From the NCBI GenBank assembly GCA_020633825.1, contig JACKCV010000002.1, forward strand, positions 372,001 through 436,000: a stretch of DNA of 64,000 nt, read 5' to 3'. A program made the position numbers and the translations under genes. How positions within the stretch are numbered: position 1 is the first letter of the stretch; every line of letters starts with the position of its first letter. The notes below the pieces were generated by a model. That model did not search any database, was not told where the DNA came from, and saw nothing but the letters and a program-made list of their open reading frames with translations. Of the stretch, positions 1-14,076 are shown piece by piece. The DNA is from Fibrobacteria bacterium (GTDB lineage Bacteria > Fibrobacterota > Fibrobacteria > UBA5070).

Positions 1-618
1 GTCGAGCCTGGAATCGAGCTTCACGGCCGATCGGACCAGGGCGCGCAGGTCCTCGACGTCGCGGTCCCAAGGGCTTGCTCCTCCCTCGGAGACGGGGCGC
101 GACAGGAACCCGATCCACTCGGAGCGGAAGGAGGGGGCGAGGATGGCGATGGAATCCCGGTAGGCGCGGGTTGCCTGCAGGACGGCTCGCCATTGCAGGG
201 AGTCGAGGCCTTCGTCCCCCCCGTGCGCGAAGACCAGGATGGGGAATTTCCCCGGTCGGGAAGGAGTCCACACGGCACCGTGGTGACGGTATCCGTCCAC
301 GACGTGCGAGAGGAGGGAGATTTCGATGGTGTCGGGGGACGCCCATTCCGCGGGCGCCTTCAGGAAGCTCAGGAAGATGGCCGGGATCTCCGCGGCGAAC
401 CAGGAGGACTCGTCGCGCCGCTCTCCCGAGGCGGCCGGAATGCGTTGGGCCCAATCGGCGGCGATGGCCGTGGTCTCGGCCTCCGTCGCGGGAGCGAAGA
501 GTGCTTCGAGGAGCCCTGCATTCGGGTCGGGGGGCTGGGACGGGGAGCTTCCATCGTCGTCGCAGCCGGCCAAGAGCAGTCCGCACGCCGTGAGTCCACC
601 GAGGAGGGCTTTTCGCAT
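1..618 (-). CDS. Lipoprotein with alpha/beta-hydrolase fold, 3' end missing
   Basis: The reading frame is open from an ATG at 616-618 to the window edge, giving 206 codons with no stop, so the C-terminus lies outside. The N-terminus MRKALLGGLTACGLLLAGC is a type II signal peptide with lipobox LAGC, so the product is probably an outer-membrane or periplasmic lipoprotein. A strand followed by an HGG turn (ILVFAHGGDEG, about residue 120) looks like the oxyanion-hole strand of an alpha/beta hydrolase. The nucleophile elbow would come later and cannot be seen. AAGGA lies about 8 bases before the ATG. Lipase, esterase or peptidase activity is an inference from this one motif; the substrate is unknown. 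It diverges from the gene starting at 964. Confidence 0.7.
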   Translation of the reverse strand, partial: MRKALLGGLTACGLLLAGCDDDGSSPSQPPDPNAGLLEALFAPATEAETTAIAADWAQRIPAASGERRDESSWFAAEIPAIFLSFLKAPAEWASPDTIEISLLSHVVDGYRHHGAVWTPSRPGKFPILVFAHGGDEGLDSLQWRAVLQATRAYRDSIAILAPSFRSEWIGFLSRPVSEGGASPWDRDVEDLRALVRSAVKLDSRLD

Positions 619-963
619 GGGCGGGATCCTTGGGATAGGGAGGGAGGACAATTGGAATTTCCTGGATTCAGCCAAACCTACTCACGGACTTCCTTTCGGG
701 GAAAGGGAAGGGGCCACGGGGCTTCGGGGGGCCTCGGGGGGCATGTCGACAGACGGACAGGTATGGTAGGGGTGGGTTGTCCAGGTGGGAACGATTCGGA
801 GCCGGTCCGGATCCGAAAACGGCCCGCGATGGGAAACTATTCTTCCAGGTCGTCACCTCGTTCCCGCCGCGACGCTCCTGGGGACTCCGCGGGGCCGGGT
901 CCCCCCTAAGGGGGCTTTCCCACCCGGGTCCGTCCCTCCTCCACCTCTTCTCGTAGGTCCGCG
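619..963. other. Divergent intergenic region
   Basis: This gap separates two divergently oriented genes and must carry both promoters. The central part (about 708-745) is a run of G-rich blocks. I see no convincing -35/-10 pair, RNA gene or coding frame. Confidence 0.4.
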
Positions 964-2469
964 ATGAAGCGCTTTCTCCTTCTGGTCTGTGTCGCTTCGA
1001 TCCTGGCGATTGTCGCAGGCATTGGACGAATCCTGGTCCCTTCTCGGGACTCCGCGCGGGATGCGTCGAGCACGGGCGTCGAATCCGTCTCGGAAGAGGA
1101 TCTGGAGATGCCGGAACCACCGTCCGTCCCCGAGGACGGCTCCGAAGAGGGGGAGGATGAAGACATTCCCAGCTCCCTGCGAAACCTCATCTCCTGGTCC
1201 CTGTGGAGAAGTGGGGCGCAGAACTGGCAACCTGCTTTCCTCGGCCGTCGCGGGGGGCATCCCCGGGTGCGGCAGGAAGATGGCCTGTGGGTGGTCGACT
1301 TCCGGGATCTTCCGATTTCCGCGATCGGAAGCGAGGATGGATCGTCCTTGGAGGAGGGGGTTCGTTTCCTCGTCTCCGGCAGCGCCTTGTGCGACCAGGG
1401 AGCGGGGCTGCGAGTCCCGGCCGACTTGCGCGATCGACTCGACGGGCTCGAATCCGCCACCTGCTCGGAGTCCCAGGCCAGGACCCACGTCCGGGAATGG
1501 TTCCGGACGCAATTGGGACAGGAACTCCAAGCTCGGAATTCGACGTTCCGCGACGGGAGAGCCGGGACGATACGGGTTTCCTGCCCGGAGAACGAGCAGA
1601 TCGAGAGGTTGGGATTGCTGTGGCTCGCCCAGCCCGACACCTTGATCTTCGAAGGTTGCGCGATCCCGGAGGGGGAGCAGGAAATCTTGCACGAACTGGG
1701 GAGTCGCGCGATGGTGTTCCAGGATATGGACATGGAATCCTTGCTGTTGTTCAAACTCGGAAAATCGAAGGTGCGCTCCTTGATGGTACGCGGAGGAAGT
1801 CTCCGATTCCTTCAGCTGCCTCCCCACTGCGGCAAACTTGGAGTGGAGTGCACCGAGGACGGGTATTCCTTTCCCGAGGAAGCGGATGTGGTGTTGGAGG
1901 ATCTTCCCATCTGCGACGACCAATCCATGACCAATCTTCGTGCATACGGATACGAGATCATCCAGCCGCGTTGCACCGGGTTTCCCTTCCAGCTCTTCGC
2001 CGACAAGGCGCGACAGGATCTGGAATGGGAAGCACTGCCGAAGGAGGGGGAGGATCAAGACACCGCGACCTTCCTGTCGGATCTGACCTTGATGGACCCG
2101 GAGGACACGGTGTATTCGATCCCGACCGATGTCGAGAGGGATTTCTGCGGGGAATCCGTGCGACCGGACGAGCCATACATGACCTTGCGGAGACATGTGG
2201 GAAGAACCTGGATCGAAGAGGGGTACCGGACCGGGGCCTCCATCCATGTCCGTCTTCCCTCGGGGAGGCGGATCCGGGCGGGGATGACCCGATCCGAGCT
2301 CAAGACGCTTCTGGGAACCCCGACCTTGGAGGCGGGAGGATTCATCGCCTGGGGGGGATGGGACCATTGCCACGGCGGACTTCCGTTCGCCTACCGGGCG
2401 CATTTCGATGAGAACGGCCGACTCGATTCCTGGTTCCAGGAGTCCCGCGAATGCGAAGGAGGCTGCTGA
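964..2469 (+). CDS. Exported protein of unknown function with BamE-like C-terminal segment
   Basis: The product has 501 residues. It starts MKRFLLLVCVASILAIVAGIG, an uncleaved anchor or signal peptide, followed by an acidic Ser/Glu/Asp-rich linker (residues 30-65), so the main body lies outside the cytoplasm. The last 75 residues contain RAGMTRSELKTLLGTP followed by a Gly/Trp-rich stretch. This resembles the BamE/OmlA (SmpA) pattern in which a Gly-x-Thr/Ser-helix leads to LGxP. The middle 350 residues, with several Cys, match nothing I recognise. The small membrane protein gene downstream begins 121 bases after the stop. The BamE-like call is tentative; the rest is hypothetical. Confidence 0.6.
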   Translation: MKRFLLLVCVASILAIVAGIGRILVPSRDSARDASSTGVESVSEEDLEMPEPPSVPEDGSEEGEDEDIPSSLRNLISWSLWRSGAQNWQPAFLGRRGGHPRVRQEDGLWVVDFRDLPISAIGSEDGSSLEEGVRFLVSGSALCDQGAGLRVPADLRDRLDGLESATCSESQARTHVREWFRTQLGQELQARNSTFRDGRAGTIRVSCPENEQIERLGLLWLAQPDTLIFEGCAIPEGEQEILHELGSRAMVFQDMDMESLLLFKLGKSKVRSLMVRGGSLRFLQLPPHCGKLGVECTEDGYSFPEEADVVLEDLPICDDQSMTNLRAYGYEIIQPRCTGFPFQLFADKARQDLEWEALPKEGEDQDTATFLSDLTLMDPEDTVYSIPTDVERDFCGESVRPDEPYMTLRRHVGRTWIEEGYRTGASIHVRLPSGRRIRAGMTRSELKTLLGTPTLEAGGFIAWGGWDHCHGGLPFAYRAHFDENGRLDSWFQESRECEGGC

Positions 2470-2590
2470 TGCCGCATCCGGATCGGCTCGAAGGCTCTTG
2501 CGCTCTCGGAGACGGATGGAGCTTGATCGACCCATCCAGAGGGTCTGGAGAGCAGAGGACGGAACGACATTCGCTCCAGGGGGCAAAGTC

Positions 2591-2980
2591 ATGGATGAGG
2601 TGAAACTCGAGGCATCGAACACCACCCCGGGGAACGGGACGGTCGAAAAGAGCCTTCTGCCCTTGGCGCTGGTCACCCTGGAGCTGGCGGGGATCGCCGT
2701 GTTCCTTTGGCTGGGGATCCTGGCATCGTCGATCTTCGCCGATCTCCTGGACCTGTTCTTTCTCCCCGCCTTCGCCCTGGTTCTGGTCGCCACCGTGGCC
2801 TTGGTCTGGAAGGCGTGGTCCGAAAAACGGATCCTGGTATGGATCCTGGCTTTCGTGCATATGGGTCTGCTGGCCTTGTTCCTCCTGGTCGGACAGGCCA
2901 TGCACTTGGGCAAGATGTCCCACCTGCCCGAGCGGTACCAGAGGGATCTCGAGCGTATCCAGGAGCGTTTGGGGAACTGA
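2591..2980 (+). CDS. Small integral membrane protein, unknown function
   Basis: About 129 residues, starting MDEVKLEASN at the ATG at 2591, which has a GGGGG run about 6 bases upstream. The frame is open further upstream and overlaps the previous gene, but this start puts the hydrophobic region straight after a short polar tail. Three to four hydrophobic helices (residues about 22-45, 48-70 and 77-103) precede a charged C-terminus (LPERYQRDLERIQERLGN). No catalytic motif is seen and I do not recognise the family. It probably lies in the inner membrane. Confidence 0.6.
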   Translation: MDEVKLEASNTTPGNGTVEKSLLPLALVTLELAGIAVFLWLGILASSIFADLLDLFFLPAFALVLVATVALVWKAWSEKRILVWILAFVHMGLLALFLLVGQAMHLGKMSHLPERYQRDLERIQERLGN

Positions 2981-3200
2981 CGACTCCCTGCCGGACGGTT
3001 TCCTCCGCTGGAGGCGGACCCGACGGCTTCCAGGAGAGGGCGTGGAAGCGACCCATCCCGGACACTGACCATGCGCCCGGGACGGTCCAAACGAGAGGGA
3101 TCCGCCCATCGGGAAGGGTGCGATCCCGAACGACCGACGCAACCATGGCCTCAGCTCGCGAGGAGTTTCCTCGAGCCAGGGACGACGGAAACGCGGCGGG

Positions 3201-3240
3201 AAAAGAAAAGCGCCCCGGGAGAGTGGGTCTCCCGAGGCGC
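3201..3240 (-). terminator. Rho-independent terminator of gltBD
   Basis: The inverted repeat 3210-3222 / 3228-3240 forms a 13-bp GC-rich stem with one non-Watson-Crick pair and a 5-base loop. On the minus strand it is followed by TTTTCTTTT (3201-3209). It lies 30 bases past the gltD stop codon. Confidence 0.85.
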
Positions 3241-3269
3241 CTGGTTCATTCCCCTTCAAACGAGGGCTA

Positions 3270-4750
3270 TCAGACTTTGGCTTCGCAGAGGCTCGAAGCC
3301 TTGGCCGACAGGAACGATGGCGATCCGTTGAGCCAGGTGTCGACGGCGCGCGCGCATTCGCGCCCTTCGGAGATGGCCCAGACCACCAGCGACTGGCCGC
3401 GACGCATGTCACCGGCGGCGAACACGCCGTCGACGGTGGTGGCGTAGTCCTTGGCCTTGACGTTTCCGCGTTCGTCCTTCTCCACACCGAGCTGGTCGAG
3501 GAGGCCCTTGTGCTCGGGATGGAGGAAACCCATGGCCAGCAGGACGAGTTCGCATTCGATGACGTACTCGGAACCCGCGATCTCCTCGGGACGTCCCTTG
3601 GACCAGTCGAGCTTCACCGCACGAACACCCTTCACTGCCCCCTTCTCGTCGCGCAGGACCTCCTTGGAGGCCACGGACCAGTCGCGCTCGCAACCTTCGC
3701 TCTGGGAGGTGCTGGTGGAGAGCATCGCCGGACCCGGATGGGTGGGCCAGGGAGTCTTGTCGGTGCGGGTCTCGGGGGGCTTGGGAAGCAGTTCCACCTG
3801 GAGGACGGACTTGGCCCCCTGGCGGATGGAGGTGCCCACGCAGTCGGATCCGGTGTCGCCGCCGCCGATCACGAGCACACGCTTGCCCGTGGCGAGGATT
3901 TCCTGGATCTTCTCGCCGCGCTGATTGCGCGTTCCCTCGAGCTTGGCGACCCGGTGGTTGTTCTGCGACAGGAATTCCATGGCCGGATGCACGCCATCCC
4001 CTTCGCGTCCCGGAATGGGAAGGTCGCGAGGTTGGGTGGAGCCGCCGGACAGGACGATGGCGTCGAAGTTCCGCTGGATCTCGGAGACGGGGACGTTCAC
4101 GCCGACGTTGGCCAAGGTGCGGAATTCCACGCCTTCGGCGGCCATGAGGTCGGCCCGGCGCTGGACCACGTTCTTGTCGAGCTTGAAGTCGGGGATGCCG
4201 TAGCGCAGGAGACCACCGACCTTCTCGGCGCGTTCGAAGACGGTCACCGAATGCCCGGCCTTGTTGAGCTGGTCGGCCGCGGCGAGTCCGGCGGGTCCGG
4301 ATCCGATCACCGCGACCTTCTTGCCCGTGCGCTTGCGGGGAGGCTTGGCCTCCATCATCCCGTTGGCCCAGGCGTGCTCGACGATGGCGAGCTCGACGGT
4401 CTTGATGGCCACGGGAGGCTTGTTGATGCCCACCACGCAGGCCGATTCGCACGGGGCGGGGCAGACCCTTCCCGTGAACTCGGGGAAATTGTTGGTGGAG
4501 CGCAGCGATTCGAGCGCCTTGGGCCACTTCCCCTTGTAGACGTGGTCGTTGAAGTCGGGAATGATGTTGCCCAGAGGGCAGCCCGAATGGCAGAACGGCA
4601 CGCCGCAGTTCATGCAACGGGCGCCCTGCGTCTCGACCTCACCCTGGGTGAGAGGAACGAGGAACTCGTTGTAGCCCTTGATCCGCTCCTCGACCGGCTT
4701 GTACCCGAAGGTCTTGCGGTCGAATTCCTTGAATCCGGTTTCCTTGCCCA

Positions 4751-4751
<1 letters not shown>
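3270..4751 (-). CDS. gltD: Glutamate synthase (NADPH) small subunit
   Basis: The product has 493 residues, normal for GltD. It supplies electrons from NAD(P)H through FAD and Fe-S clusters to the large subunit for glutamate formation from glutamine and 2-oxoglutarate. The N-terminal cysteine motifs (ARCMNCGVPFCHSGCPLGN near residues 45-65 and CPAPCESACV near 100) are the Fe-S ligands of the family. IGSGPAGLAAADQL (about 150) is the FAD dinucleotide fold and VIGGGDTGSDC (about 290) the NADPH fold. The C-terminal GVFAAGDMRRGQSLVVWAI is conserved. Its ATG overlaps the gltB stop by one base (TGATG), so the subunits are translationally coupled. The frame is open much further upstream, but that is out-of-frame gltB sequence. 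Confidence 0.96.
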
Positions 4752-9346
<4,595 letters not shown>

Positions 9347-9762
9347 TTCGCAGGTCTCCCTATCGGAAGGATGGTGGACGGACCAACGCTCCCGCCGTCC
9401 AGGACGGCAGGTGGTCCACCAGGTTCGAATGGTATAGCCGGATAAAATTAGCAATGTGCAGACCGGACCCGTTTCGGAGGGGTTTTGACCGGATTCCCGG
9501 AGGGACCTCTTCCGCCGGCGAGGGACAATGTGGCGAAAGTGTCAAACCTCGTGCGCAAAAGTGTTCCGCGGATGCCGAAGTGGCATTCGCCCCCCCTCCG
9601 ATGGCTCCACCTGCACTACAAAGTCATTTTTCCAAAGAGGAATGCAACCACAGAAAACCTTTCAGAATGCCGTCTTTCATGGATCTATGAAAAACAACTG
9701 TACTATGAAGTAGGCACGCCCGGTGGATTGCCTCCGGCCGGGGCGTCGAGTAGGTTCTCGTC
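9347..9762. other. Divergent intergenic region between gltB and the TIGR02147 gene
   Basis: About 415 bases holding the gltB leader (see 9372-9421) and the upstream regions of both genes. A TATACC-like -10 for gltB is visible on the minus strand near 9430-9435 but its -35 is poor. AT-rich sequence (9620-9712) precedes the plus-strand gene, with TACTAT at about 9702-9707 as a possible -10. No coding frame is supported. Confidence 0.4.
9372..9421 (-). promoter_or_regulatory. Structured 5' leader of gltB
   Basis: On the minus strand an 8-bp perfect inverted repeat (9414-9421 with 9372-9379, TGGTGGAC/GTCCACCA) encloses a perfect 7-bp hairpin (9394-9408, GCCGTCC-T-GGACGGC). A competing hairpin GGTGG-A-CCACC can form at 9410-9420 from the same bases. 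The element ends about 25 bases before the GTG start. It matches no riboswitch I know; a regulatory role is inference. Confidence 0.45.
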
Positions 9763-10599
9763 ATGGAAACACCAGATCTCTTCACCTACGATGACTTTCG
9801 AGCCTTCCTCCTCGATTGGTGGACCTATCACCAAGGTCTCGAGCCGGGGTTGTCGAAAAGCGAAATGAGCCGTCGGCTCGGGCTGCCCAACACCCGTTCC
9901 TATTTCACCGATGTCCTGGCGGGCAAGAGGGTGACGGATCTTTTCCTGGATCGCTTCTGCCAAGCCTTGGGGCTGCGGGTCGAGGAGGATCGGTACTTTC
10001 GCGCCCTGGTCCAGTTCCAGCAGGCGGAGACTCCCGAAGACCGTGAAGTCGCCCTGGATCGATTGGTCGTCCTGTCCCGGTCCCCGCGGCGTCGACTCGA
10101 TCCCCGCCAATACGCCTACTACCGACACTGGTGGAACGGGGCTCTTCGTGCCGTCCTGGCCATCGAGGATCACTCGGAGGATTGGGAATGCCTCGCTTCG
10201 AGGATTCAACCCGGGATCACGGCGCGTCAGGCTCGGGAGTCGGTCGCGCTCATGCAGGAGTTGGGGCTGATCGAGCGGGACGCCCGGGGGTTCTGGAAAC
10301 CGACCGAAGCCAATCTTTCGAGCGGCACGGGTGCCAACGACGAGCTGATCCTGCAGATGCAGATGCAGCAGTTCGATCTCGCTCGTCGGGCCATCATGAC
10401 GAAATTCACCTTGCCCAAGGACATCGCGACCTCGACCCTGCACCTGTCCGGCGCGTGTGTGGATCGCTCTCGCGACCGGATCGAGACCTTCCTGGGTGAG
10501 CTGCGCTCCCTGGCGACCAAGGATCCCGACCCCGCCGATCGGATCTACAGCCTCTGCCTTGCCTTCTTCCCCCTTTCCTCCGAAGGTTCCACCCCATGA
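9763..10599 (+). CDS. TIGR02147 family protein (DUF4423-type, regulator-like)
   Basis: The product has 278 residues. The opening TPDLFTYDDFRAFLLDWW, then SKSEMSRRLGLPNTRSYFTDVLAGKR and FLDRFCQALGL, is the typical N-terminal pattern of TIGR02147 proteins, which are strongly expanded in Fibrobacter. That part reads like a helix-turn-helix of the Cro/C1 type. The middle (YAYYRHWWNGALRAVL) and the C-terminus (ARRAIMTKFTLPKDIATSTLHLSG) match the DUF4423-like remainder. The exact function of the family is not settled; transcriptional control is inferred from the N-terminal helices. Its stop overlaps the ATG of the lipoprotein gene downstream (ATGA), a pairing that suggests joint function or control. 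Confidence 0.88.
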   Translation: METPDLFTYDDFRAFLLDWWTYHQGLEPGLSKSEMSRRLGLPNTRSYFTDVLAGKRVTDLFLDRFCQALGLRVEEDRYFRALVQFQQAETPEDREVALDRLVVLSRSPRRRLDPRQYAYYRHWWNGALRAVLAIEDHSEDWECLASRIQPGITARQARESVALMQELGLIERDARGFWKPTEANLSSGTGANDELILQMQMQQFDLARRAIMTKFTLPKDIATSTLHLSGACVDRSRDRIETFLGELRSLATKDPDPADRIYSLCLAFFPLSSEGSTP

Positions 10600-12893
10600 A
10601 CATCCCCCTCCCGACCATCTCGAGGCATCGGGCCTCGCGCACGTGCCTGTTGGGCGCCTTGCTCTCCGGACTCCTCGGGCTCTCGGCGTGCGATTCCCCG
10701 CCGACCCTCGCCGGCGGTTCCGATGACACCCACTCCACCCTGATCGATGTCCAGGGACGCGTTCTCACCAAAGACGCTCGTCCGTATGGCGATGTGATCG
10801 TGCGGCTCCGAGGCTTGGATCTCTACGACACGACCGACTCGGAGGGGCGATTCCAACTGGTCGCCCCGGGGCCCTCGGTCGCCTCTCGGACCCAGGGAGC
10901 CGTAGATACCCTCGATTACATGCGGGAAGGACAAGTCGTCGTCTCCGCACCGGTGCCCGCATGGATCTCCGTGCTTCCGGACCTCATGCTGGTCCAACGC
11001 GACATTTCGGGGACGCTCCGAGCCGGGGAGGCTCGCATCGGCAGGGTCGTCGCCCGGCTGGCTCTTCCCGACCACTCCTCGCAGACCGTCGATCTCGAAT
11101 ACAGCCAGGCCCTGGGGCGGTATTCCGGATTCGCCTATTTCCGGTATTCGCCCGGATTGGATTCCTTTTCCTTGCAGGTGGAAGTCCTCGATCCCGAGGG
11201 AAATCCTCTTGGCGCGAGCCCGGAGATCCCCTTCACCAGCCGAACCGGCGACCTCCTGGTCCCGGAATTCGATCTGGACGCGTCGCTTCCGGTGCTCCAC
11301 CTGGGGGTGGTGCCCCTGGGGGAACGTGGGGTCTCGATTCCGGCGACCTTCCCGGAGTCGAGTTTCGATCTCGATACGGTGCGGGCGGGCAACCGCCAGA
11401 ATTTGGCCCTGCGGTTGCGTGTGGAGGATCCCGATCGATGTGTGCGGACCATTCGTTGGGTCCTTCCCGACGGTCGCGAAGTGACGGTCGATTGCAGCCC
11501 CGGTTCGGAGACGGAATTCACGCTCGACACCCTGCTTGCCGCCTCCGAGGGGCGGGTGGGTGCCCGTGCGATCGATCGATCCGGTCGCGAGGTGTCCCGG
11601 ATCCTGCCGGTGCGGATCGTTCCGACGCCTCCCCAGGTGAGTGTCCTGGTCGAGGAGGGCCGGGAGGTGTCCCCGGGAGAGACCTTCGCGCTGCAGGTGG
11701 CTGCCAGCGATCATTTCGACGGGCAGGTCGTCGTGCGCAAGATCTGGTTCGCCCGATCGGATCTGTCGGATTCTTCCCCGGTCGCCCAGGTCGAGAACGT
11801 CGCCATGTCGGTCCTGAGGGAGCGCCCCGAGGATGGGGCCGGAACGCCCCTTCAACAGGCGTCGGCCAGGGTGCGGTCCCTGATGGCGTCGGCCCCCGGC
11901 GAGATCGTTCCCTCGGGGAGGGTCGAGTTTTCCATCCATCGCGACAGCATGCCCGGTCATAGGTTGGCCGTGGTTCTGGCCGTGGACTCCGACGGGGATT
12001 CGTCGGTCGCTTGGACGGTGGTCACCATTCGTCCCGCACCCCCGGCGATTCGTGCCGTGAAGGTCCGCTCCGACAGTGTGGAGTTCGCCTGGTCTCCCGG
12101 AGGAATTGGAGGGCTGTCCTATGCGGAGGTCTGGGGCATGCAGGTGATCTGGCATGGCACCGGCGATACCCTCTCCCGCGAGGACGGTCCGCAGCCTGGT
12201 CGCTGGGTGGTCGTGCGGCCTCGGGAAGCCACGGGTTTGACGTTTCGGGTACGCGAGCTGTTCGGGGTGGCGGGCCGCGAGAGCGATACCAGTCTGGAAT
12301 TCTCCGCCCTTCCCCCTTCCGATTCCAACCAAATCCCCCGCGACAGTCAGAGGGTGGAGGATTCCGCTCGCGATGCGGCGATGCGGGCGAGTGTCACGAC
12401 CACGACCCACGAAGCCGCGCGCATTTCCGCGATCCAGAGGCAGGGAGTCGCCCTGGAGGAGCCCGTCGTGTCCTTGACCTGGCATCTCGATTCCTCGCTG
12501 GCCTCCTCCGTCGCCTGGGCCGGATTCCTCCTTCCCGAGCAGGTCTCGCCCGGGGCCAGGACATCCGTTCGAATTCGATGTGCCAACCTCTCCTCCCGTG
12601 CCGTGCGCGTCTCCATCCTGCACGATCGCGCCTTGCCTGCGTCGACGGACCGGTACCTCGAACTGCTCGACAGGGGTGTCGATCTCGGCTGGTGGATTCC
12701 CGCGGGTTTCATCGGGGAGATGGATTTGCTCCCCGGCGACGCCACCTGGTCGGAATGGGCGACGGAAGCGGATACCCTCGGGATGGATCGATCTGGGATC
12801 CTCGCCGTGGCCTCCGGGGTGGGGGTTTCCGTCCGCAGCCTCCCCCAGGAGCCCCCCACCGAAGGGGTGATCGAAATCGCCTCGATTCGATGA
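10596..12893 (+). CDS. Large lipoprotein with carboxypeptidase-regulatory-like domain
   Basis: The product has 765 residues. A basic n-region and hydrophobic core end in the lipobox LSAC (about Cys31), so it is a lipid-anchored envelope protein. Residues 45-95 (VQGRVLTKDARPYGDVIVRLRG followed by DTTDSEGRFQL) form a carboxypeptidase D regulatory-like beta-sandwich as found in many surface proteins. The rest is beta-rich, repeatedly contains VRAIDRSGREV or LAVDSDGDSS-like turns, and may be a chain of Ig-like domains. No catalytic motif is visible. The start overlaps the stop of the TIGR02147 gene by 4 bases. Fibrobacter genomes often place such lipoproteins next to TIGR02147 genes; what it binds is unknown. 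Confidence 0.75.
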   Translation: MNIPLPTISRHRASRTCLLGALLSGLLGLSACDSPPTLAGGSDDTHSTLIDVQGRVLTKDARPYGDVIVRLRGLDLYDTTDSEGRFQLVAPGPSVASRTQGAVDTLDYMREGQVVVSAPVPAWISVLPDLMLVQRDISGTLRAGEARIGRVVARLALPDHSSQTVDLEYSQALGRYSGFAYFRYSPGLDSFSLQVEVLDPEGNPLGASPEIPFTSRTGDLLVPEFDLDASLPVLHLGVVPLGERGVSIPATFPESSFDLDTVRAGNRQNLALRLRVEDPDRCVRTIRWVLPDGREVTVDCSPGSETEFTLDTLLAASEGRVGARAIDRSGREVSRILPVRIVPTPPQVSVLVEEGREVSPGETFALQVAASDHFDGQVVVRKIWFARSDLSDSSPVAQVENVAMSVLRERPEDGAGTPLQQASARVRSLMASAPGEIVPSGRVEFSIHRDSMPGHRLAVVLAVDSDGDSSVAWTVVTIRPAPPAIRAVKVRSDSVEFAWSPGGIGGLSYAEVWGMQVIWHGTGDTLSREDGPQPGRWVVVRPREATGLTFRVRELFGVAGRESDTSLEFSALPPSDSNQIPRDSQRVEDSARDAAMRASVTTTTHEAARISAIQRQGVALEEPVVSLTWHLDSSLASSVAWAGFLLPEQVSPGARTSVRIRCANLSSRAVRVSILHDRALPASTDRYLELLDRGVDLGWWIPAGFIGEMDLLPGDATWSEWATEADTLGMDRSGILAVASGVGVSVRSLPQEPPTEGVIEIASIR

Positions 12894-12903
12894 CCCTCGC
12901 CTT

Positions 12904-12941
12904 CCCCCCCCCCGGACGATCCCCGAGTCCGCGGGGGAGGG
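12904..12941 (+). terminator. GC-rich hairpin after the lipoprotein gene
   Basis: A C-run ending in GGAC pairs with GTCC followed by a G-run around a 9-base loop, directly after the stop codon. There is no T-tract, so it is either a weak or Rho-assisted terminator or an mRNA 3'-end stabiliser. Confidence 0.35.
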
Positions 12942-12963
12942 GCGTCGTGGTACATTGAGGCTC

Positions 12964-14076
12964 ATGCATCGAGACGTCGTCATTCTCGGGGGAGGCATCG
13001 TCGGCCTCTCCATCGCCCGTGAAGCCTCCCGATTCGGGCTGTCCGCGCTGGTTCTCGAAAGAGATCGGGTCGGTTCCCATGCCTCGGGGGCCGCTGCGGG
13101 GCTTCTGGTTTCCCGAGGGGTGGTCCGGTCTTCCGTTCCCGGCCGGATGTTCTACACCCAGGCGCTGCAGTCGTACCCACGGTGGGTCGCCGATCTGGAG
13201 CGCGAATCCGGGTTGTCGGTTCCGCTGCACACCACGGACGATTGGTGCTTCTTCTGCCCCTGCGGCCGCGCGGACCGATTCCGGGATCGTTTGGAGCGCG
13301 AGTCCGATCCGGCCCTGTGGGAAGAGACCGATCTCGTTCCCCCGGGGCTGGGCACCTTCCTTCGCCCGACCTCCTTCCGCGTCTTCCGGTTCCACGAGGA
13401 GAGGTGGCTGCGGCCCGGCGATCTCCTCCCGGCCTTGCGCGACGCGGCGATCCATGTGGGTTCCGAAGTGATGGACGGGGTGGGGGAGCCACGCGTCGAA
13501 CGGTTGGCCACCGGTGGGTTCCGGGTGCTCCTGGAGGATCGCTCCTTCTCCACGGGCCAACTGGTGGTGGCAGCCGGCCCATGGACTGGCAACGTCCTGT
13601 CCGAACTGGGGTGGGCGGCCAACCTCGTCCCGGTGCGTGGACAGATGGCGCTGGTGCCGAGATTGCACGATCTCGATGCCCTGGTCCACCTCGAAGATTC
13701 GTTCTACGTGGTCCCCCGGGGGAACTATTCCCTGGTGGGGGCCACCAGCGAGCACGGGAAGTGGAGCGAAGAAACCACCGAGGAGGGCATGGCCGAGCTC
13801 CGTCGCCGCGTGGGAACCCTATTCCCGGATTTCGATCCTTCCCGCGCCGTCGAGCGCTGGTCGGGCATCCGCCCCCGCACCCGGGATCGAGTTCCCCACC
13901 TGGGGTGGCTGGAACCGGGCCTGATGGTGGCCTCCGGCCATTACCGCTCGGGAATTTCCATGGCTCCTCTCACCGGGGTGGTCGCCGCCGAACTGCTGAC
14001 CGGGAGGACTCCGTCCCACGACCTCTCCGATCTGGATCCCCACCGGCGTCCGGCGGGATGGAGGCGCCTTCCATGA
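12964..14076 (+). CDS. thiO: FAD-dependent glycine/D-amino-acid oxidase, ThiO-like
   Basis: The product has about 370 residues. DVVILGGGIVGLSIAREASRFG at the N-terminus is the FAD-binding Rossmann motif, followed by ERDRVGSHASGAAAGLL, the pattern of glycine oxidase and the wider DAO family. The C-terminal IRPRTRDRVPHLGWL and ASGHYRSGISMAPLTG is the signature ending of ThiO, which makes iminoglycine for the thiazole of thiamine. No other thiamine gene is nearby, so a different small amino-acid substrate is possible. An in-frame TTG at 12955 is an alternative start; neither has an ideal ribosome site. Its stop overlaps the next ATG. Confidence 0.8.
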   Translation: MHRDVVILGGGIVGLSIAREASRFGLSALVLERDRVGSHASGAAAGLLVSRGVVRSSVPGRMFYTQALQSYPRWVADLERESGLSVPLHTTDDWCFFCPCGRADRFRDRLERESDPALWEETDLVPPGLGTFLRPTSFRVFRFHEERWLRPGDLLPALRDAAIHVGSEVMDGVGEPRVERLATGGFRVLLEDRSFSTGQLVVAAGPWTGNVLSELGWAANLVPVRGQMALVPRLHDLDALVHLEDSFYVVPRGNYSLVGATSEHGKWSEETTEEGMAELRRRVGTLFPDFDPSRAVERWSGIRPRTRDRVPHLGWLEPGLMVASGHYRSGISMAPLTGVVAAELLTGRTPSHDLSDLDPHRRPAGWRRLP

